Source: DASPTT01 sp035623275
GTDB taxonomy: Bacteria > Actinomycetota > Acidimicrobiia > Acidimicrobiales > UBA8190
Reading direction: 5' to 3'
Length of the DNA stretch: 64,000 nt
NCBI GenBank assembly: GCA_035623275.1
Contig: DASPTT010000133.1
Coordinates: 54,524 to 118,523 of the forward strand
Positions 60,284 through 64,000 of the stretch are shown one piece after another. The position numbers and the translations under genes were made by a program. Every line of letters starts with the position of its first letter. Positions within the stretch are counted from its first letter, which is position 1. Under the pieces are notes generated by a model, which was given only the letters and a program-made list of their open reading frames with translations, was not told where the DNA came from and made no database searches.

Positions 60284-62605
60284 ATGATGGGGGACGCCGT
60301 GGCCAGGATTGAGTTCGGCGGTAGGATCGGCACGGACTGGGGGGATTCTGAACCATGGTGGCCGCCCGTGGTTCGACCGCCCGAGGGCGCACCCAACGTC
60401 GTTCTCGTCGTGCTCGACGACGTGGGCTTTGCCCAGCTCGGCTGCTACGGGTCCGACATTGACACGCCGGTGATCGACGAGATCGCGGCCCAGGGGATCC
60501 GCCTGACCAACTTTCACACGACGGCGCTGTGTTCCCCCACTCGCGCTTGCTTGCTGACCGGCAGGAACCACCACAGAAGCGGGATGGGCCGTGTCGCCGA
60601 TCTCGGCTCCGGGTTTCCCGGGTACTGGGGGAAACCGCCGCGCGAGAACGGCTTCCTGTCGGAGATCCTGCGCGCCAACGGCTACGCGACCTACGCCGTC
60701 GGCAAGTGGCACCTGAGCCCACCGGACGAAACGGACATGGCCGGTTCCCGGGCCACCTGGCCCCTGGGTCGGGGTTTTGACCGTTGGTACGGGTTCCACG
60801 GCGGCGAGACGCACCAGTTCGTGCCGGCGCTCTACCACGACAACCACACGGTCAGGCCGCCTCGTTCGATCGAGGAGGGGTACCACCTGAGCGCCGACCT
60901 GGCCGATCGAGCCATCGAGTACCTCGGTGATCTCCGGGCGGTCGATGCTGAGCGGCCCTTCTTCCTCTACTTCGCCACGGGCGCCTGCCATTCCCCGCAC
61001 CACGCCCCGCGCACATGGATCAACCGCTACAGCGGTCGCTTCGCCGATGGCTGGGACCAATGGCGCCAGGAAACCTTCGCCCGCCAGCTGGCACTAGGTG
61101 TTGTCCCGCCGAACACGGTGCTCTCGCCGCGCCCACCCTGGGTTCCTGCCTGGGACAGCTTGGACGAGCGGGAGCAGGTCCTTTCCGAGCGCTTCATGGA
61201 GTGCTTCGCTGCATTCTTGTCGTACACCGACGAGCAGATCGGCCGCCTGTTGAACTTCGTGGACGACGACCTGGGAGAACGCGAGCGGACCATGGTGGTC
61301 GTCGTGTCCGATAACGGCGCCAGCTCGGAGGGCGGCAAGGAAGGAACCATCAACGAAGGGCGGCTGTCCAATTTCGAAGCCTCCGGGATCAACGAGATGT
61401 ACCGGCGGATCGACGAGATCGGAGGCCCCTCCAGCCACAACAACTATCCCTGGGGCTGGACCATGGCCGGCAACACGCCTTTCAAGCGCTGGAAGCGGGA
61501 GGTCCACGAGGGCGGCGTGGCCGACCCCTGTATCGTCCGGCTCCCGTCGGGCGCAGGCCGTGAGAGCGCCGGCGAGGTCAGGCGCCAGTTCGCCCATGCC
61601 ATCGACATACTGCCGACTGTGCTCGACCTGGCCGGCGTGGTCCTACCCGAAGAGATCGACGACGTGCCGCAGTCGCACATCGACGGCGTGAGCTTCGCCT
61701 ATGTCTTCGAGCCCGGCGGCGCCGACGCGCCCGAGCGCCACGTCACCCAGCACTTCGAGATGCTCGGCTCCCGCGCGATCTACCACCAGGGCTGGAAGGC
61801 GGTCACCTACCATCCCGTAGGCCCCGTCTACGACGACGGGTTGTCCGTCAGCGCTCCGTTCGACCAGGACGTGTGGGAGCTCTATCACGTCGCCGAGGAC
61901 ATCTCGGAGGTCTATGACCGGGCCGCCGAACACGTGGAGCTGCTGGACGAGATGATCCGCGTGTGGTGGGCCGAAGCCAGACGCAACGACGTACTCCCGC
62001 TCGACAATCGTGTACTCGAGATCATGGCCCACGGTCGTCCCCCGCGCTCTGAGCAAAGCACGTATCGGTACTTTCAGAACGGCGCGCCGGTCCCCGAGCA
62101 TGTCTCCGTCGACGTGCGTAACCGGTCGCACGAGATCGCGGTCATCGTCGACGTGGCCGTTGGGCGCACACCGACTGGCGTCCTCCTCGCCTTGGGGTGC
62201 ATCCTCGGCGGTTGGTCGCTCCACTTCGTCGACGGCCGCCTCCGCTACGTGCACAACCTGCACGGCAAGAAGGTGCAGCAGGTCGTCGCCGACTCGCCGG
62301 TCGGATCGGGCAGGCGCGAGATCGGGTTCCGGTTCGACAAGGACGAAGGACTAGGTGGCCGAGCTGAACTCCGGATCGACGGGGAACTCGCCGGCGAAGG
62401 GTTCGTCGATCGGTTCACACCCGTCGCCTTCAACGAGGTGGGCATCGGCGTCACCTGCGGGTACGAGTGGGGCCCTGCCGTCGGCAGTGACTACGCCGCG
62501 CCGTTTCCGTTCAATGGGAAGATCCTCCGAGCAGAGGTCACGACCACCGGACCCGCCGTTAGGGATCCCGTCGCCGACGTGGCGGCCATCCTGGCTTCAC
62601 AGTGA
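60284..62605 (+). CDS. Arylsulfatase (type I, formylglycine-dependent)
   Basis: A 773-aa sulfatase of the long bacterial type. The metal-binding LVVLDDVGFAQLG (Asp45, Asp46), the formylglycine motif CSPTR (Cys83 to Arg87), the GKWHLSPPDE block and the later VVVSDNGASSEGG are intact, so hydrolysis of a sulfate ester is expected. Residues after ~560 form a large C-terminal domain with jelly-roll character. No signal peptide is seen, so it is probably cytoplasmic or exported by another route. No formylglycine-generating enzyme is in the window. The start (60284 or 60287) lacks a ribosome site. Confidence 0.93.
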   Translation: MMGDAVARIEFGGRIGTDWGDSEPWWPPVVRPPEGAPNVVLVVLDDVGFAQLGCYGSDIDTPVIDEIAAQGIRLTNFHTTALCSPTRACLLTGRNHHRSGMGRVADLGSGFPGYWGKPPRENGFLSEILRANGYATYAVGKWHLSPPDETDMAGSRATWPLGRGFDRWYGFHGGETHQFVPALYHDNHTVRPPRSIEEGYHLSADLADRAIEYLGDLRAVDAERPFFLYFATGACHSPHHAPRTWINRYSGRFADGWDQWRQETFARQLALGVVPPNTVLSPRPPWVPAWDSLDEREQVLSERFMECFAAFLSYTDEQIGRLLNFVDDDLGERERTMVVVVSDNGASSEGGKEGTINEGRLSNFEASGINEMYRRIDEIGGPSSHNNYPWGWTMAGNTPFKRWKREVHEGGVADPCIVRLPSGAGRESAGEVRRQFAHAIDILPTVLDLAGVVLPEEIDDVPQSHIDGVSFAYVFEPGGADAPERHVTQHFEMLGSRAIYHQGWKAVTYHPVGPVYDDGLSVSAPFDQDVWELYHVAEDISEVYDRAAEHVELLDEMIRVWWAEARRNDVLPLDNRVLEIMAHGRPPRSEQSTYRYFQNGAPVPEHVSVDVRNRSHEIAVIVDVAVGRTPTGVLLALGCILGGWSLHFVDGRLRYVHNLHGKKVQQVVADSPVGSGRREIGFRFDKDEGLGGRAELRIDGELAGEGFVDRFTPVAFNEVGIGVTCGYEWGPAVGSDYAAPFPFNGKILRAEVTTTGPAVRDPVADVAAILASQ

Positions 62606-62780
62606 CCGCTTCGGCCCGCCTTCACGCCCTGATCCCCAGGTCCGTGGACCGCCTGAACGACGCTGGGGATCCGGCTCGTATACTGGATCTACTTATCAAG
62701 AGCGGACGAGGGACGTGGCCCATCGACTCCGCCGCAACCTGCTCCGGCAAGGTGCGAACGCCACGCGATGAGGAGATCCC

Positions 62781-62900
62781 ATGGAATCCCGTAGTCCGCG
62801 CGCGCCCCTTGAAGCGTGGCTCGCCGACGTGGAAGCCCTGCTTGACGAGCTGGCCGAACCGAACAGCAAAGAGGCTCCCCCTGAACAGGACGCCACCTGA
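62781..62900 (+). CDS. Small acidic ORF, 39 aa
   Basis: An ATG at 62781 with GAGGAG 5 bases upstream opens a 39-codon frame ending at 62900. The peptide is acidic and helix-forming (PLEAWLADVEALLDELAEP), without membrane segment. A TATACT hexamer at 62679 could be a -10 element about 100 bases upstream, without a clear -35. No family recognised; the good ribosome site and helix composition are the only support. Confidence 0.4.
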   Translation: MESRSPRAPLEAWLADVEALLDELAEPNSKEAPPEQDAT

Positions 62901-63264
62901 GCGTGGCCGACCTTCAGAACCCCATTCGTTTGGGGGCGATGGGCTCGTATTTTGACGAACTGATCCCCCGATGGGCTCGAGTTCTCCGGTCAAGGAACGT
63001 AGGGGCATCTGAGCCGTCCGCACAGTCCGGTTGGGTCGCGTTCTCCCTGGTCAACCGAGATGGCGTTGTCCACCTCGTCCATGCAGTTTGGCCCTCTCTG
63101 CCCGAGTAGAGGGCCAAGAAGACCTTCTGATTCGCGGGCGTCATTCCGAAACCCCGAGACCATCGACGACAGCGGTGAGTATTGGGCCCTCGACGCCAGG
63201 GCCGTGTAGCGCACGCTCGGGACGACATTCTGTGCAGCAGTGGGCATTGCAGGCAGCTACACAA
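62901..63264. other. Gene-poor stretch between the small ORF and the truncated toxin gene
   Basis: 364 bases with GC lower than average and several short open frames on both strands, none with coding character or a ribosome site. It may be the decayed 3' end of the nucleotidyltransferase gene or of another lost gene; I could not recognise any residual protein similarity. Confidence 0.35.
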
Positions 63265-63723
63265 CTAAATGATCTTTGAAAGGCACCTCGCGACCGGAGC
63301 CGTGGCGCGGAGCTCGCCTGCCACGAGTGTCAGAGGCGTCGCAGTATCGAGCGCCCAGGCGTGGGCGGCGACGAACAAGGCGTCCTGGTCCGGGATGCCC
63401 CGAAGGTCTTGGTCCTCGACTGGCCCGACGCTCAGGATCTCGATCTTGGTGCCATCCACGAGAACTCGATGGCCGGCGCTCGGATCAGGGGACGCACTCG
63501 GCAGCCTGGGCAGCGCCTCGACCGCGTCGGGCGGCATCGTTTCGTCAACGACCGTGTCGAGATCGGCGGTCGCGCGATGTGCCTGACCGAGCCTGGTCGT
63601 GACAGCGACGCCGCCGACGATGGCGTACCTGCCAAGCCCGGCGTGTGCGAGGGCATCGACCGCTCGGACGAGGGCCACCATCGCCTCCCCGTGCAGTTCA
63701 ACGAGCTCAACGCCAGACGGCAT
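63265..63723 (-). CDS. AbiEii-like nucleotidyltransferase, probably truncated
   Basis: A 152-aa protein with the MNT/AbiEii nucleotidyltransferase fingerprint YAIVGGVAVTTRLG...RATADLDTVVDE (Gly-Gly, then the Asp-x-Asp metal pair). Later, GTKIEILSVG supplies the third strand, with an acid. Full-length AbiEii toxins have about 250-300 residues; here the protein ends soon after the LRATAPVA strand, where others continue into a helical domain with conserved Lys and Asp. The ATG lies 17 bases inside the upstream partner gene, the usual toxin-antitoxin arrangement. It may be inactive. Confidence 0.65.
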   Translation of the reverse strand: MPSGVELVELHGEAMVALVRAVDALAHAGLGRYAIVGGVAVTTRLGQAHRATADLDTVVDETMPPDAVEALPRLPSASPDPSAGHRVLVDGTKIEILSVGPVEDQDLRGIPDQDALFVAAHAWALDTATPLTLVAGELRATAPVARCLSKII

Positions 63724-64000
63724 CGGGAGTGCTCCAGCTTTCGAGGACTTCTCGACCCCGGGCGCGGTCTAGTGCCAGGTCGAGCGCGACGGCGAGTTTC
63801 GGTGCCGCAGGCCAGCCTTCGACGAGTGGCAACGTGCGATCGGCGGCAACAACCGCCGACACCGGCGGGACGGCGACCGTCGCCAAGCCCTGTCCCGGCT
63901 TGGCGGCGCCGTACTCACGAACCGCTATCGAGATCTCGACTGGCCCCACGACGTACAGCTCGACCGGCTCACCTGCCGTGGCGACGATGGGCGCGCCGTA
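63707..64000 (-). CDS. C-terminal part of the partner (antitoxin-like) gene of the nucleotidyltransferase
   Basis: An open frame enters from beyond 64000 and ends at 63709-63707. The visible 97 residues contain beta-rich sequence (VELYVVGPVEISIAVREYG) and a helix near the end (AALDLAL-type, LDRARGREVLESW). It overlaps the nucleotidyltransferase gene by 17 bases. By position it would be the AbiEi-type regulator or antitoxin, but its DNA-binding domain, if any, is outside the window. Related three-strand domains also occur in non-toxin pairs. Confidence 0.5.
   Translation of the reverse strand, partial: YGAPIVATAGEPVELYVVGPVEISIAVREYGAAKPGQGLATVAVPPVSAVVAADRTLPLVEGWPAAPKLAVALDLALDRARGREVLESWSTPDAVWR

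Noticed and set aside
1..64000. tRNA, rRNA, CRISPR array, insertion sequence or prophage
   Set aside because: No cloverleaf-like or rRNA sequence, no regularly spaced repeats, no transposase or integrase motif and no phage structural gene was seen; a covariance-model scan would be needed to exclude small RNAs.

Overview
The window is 64 kb of very GC-rich DNA with tightly packed genes, many overlapping by 1-17 bases. It reads as a chromosome segment of an actinomycete. The evidence is a mycothiol-type formaldehyde dehydrogenase, two WS/DGAT (wax ester/triacylglycerol synthase) genes, an F420/FMN luciferase-like oxidoreductase, frequent GTG starts and the codon bias. The gene mix (fatty-acyl metabolism, crotonase, P450, LLM oxidoreductase, sulfatase) would suit a soil or aquatic Acidimicrobiia-like lineage, but that placement is inference. 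I saw no rRNA, tRNA, CRISPR array, insertion sequence or phage structural gene.

Layout. 1-2308 (minus): four uncharacterised genes, coiled-coil/helical proteins plus a membrane protein cut by the window edge. 2435-8303 (minus): thioesterase, DHA2-type MFS exporter, glucuronate isomerase, then NAD formate dehydrogenase and mycothiol formaldehyde dehydrogenase, which together oxidise formaldehyde to CO2. Two gene vestiges lie here: an SDR tail at 5929-5985 and a frameshifted SRPBCC start at 8379-8478. 8552-12324: SQR-like flavoprotein, ketopantoate reductase-like enzyme, Dabb protein, acyl desaturase and a zinc-ribbon protein whose upstream region carries a perfect 13-bp inverted repeat with an alternative pairing. 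12646-17385: an ACP/acyl-AMP-ligase/PlsC fusion, a PAS + degenerate GGDEF protein and an orphan ParA. 17405-20862: a membrane-anchored GH43 and an overlapping partner that share a C-x29-C helical segment, then a divergent MFS exporter.

20875-32590 is a lipid region: two acyl-CoA ligases, a hydrolase-WS/DGAT-acyltransferase operon, an SDR-ligase-hydrolase operon, and a second WS/DGAT overlapping a LarA-type racemase. 32784-40212: enolase-superfamily enzyme, GH5 endoglycoceramidase-like lipoprotein, HSL-type esterase, hotdog thioesterase, crotonase and a phospholipase C-type lipoprotein. 40507-43626: a two-gene ABC transporter facing a ketol-acid-reductoisomerase homologue that lacks key catalytic residues. 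43759-49036: a large membrane-spanning protein of unknown family, coupled to a protein with two GT2 glycosyltransferase domains.

49095-53772: TauD-like dioxygenase, Gfo/Idh/MocA dehydrogenase, class II aldolase, cytochrome P450 and cupin. 54043-59840: YczE-like membrane protein, NfeD-slipin pair, an anchored protein of seven repeats (probably a seven-bladed propeller), an LLM oxidoreductase and a BNR-type protein. 60284-64000: a large sulfatase, a 39-residue small ORF, a gene-poor stretch, and a shortened AbiEii-like nucleotidyltransferase behind its partner gene, which runs off the window.

The best candidates for something undescribed are the membrane-spanning protein/tandem glycosyltransferase pair (43759-49036), the C-x29-C stapled-hairpin proteins (17405-19205), the ACP-ligase-acyltransferase fusion (12646-15465), the ketol-acid-reductoisomerase-like protein (42595-43626) and the left-edge operon (1-2308).
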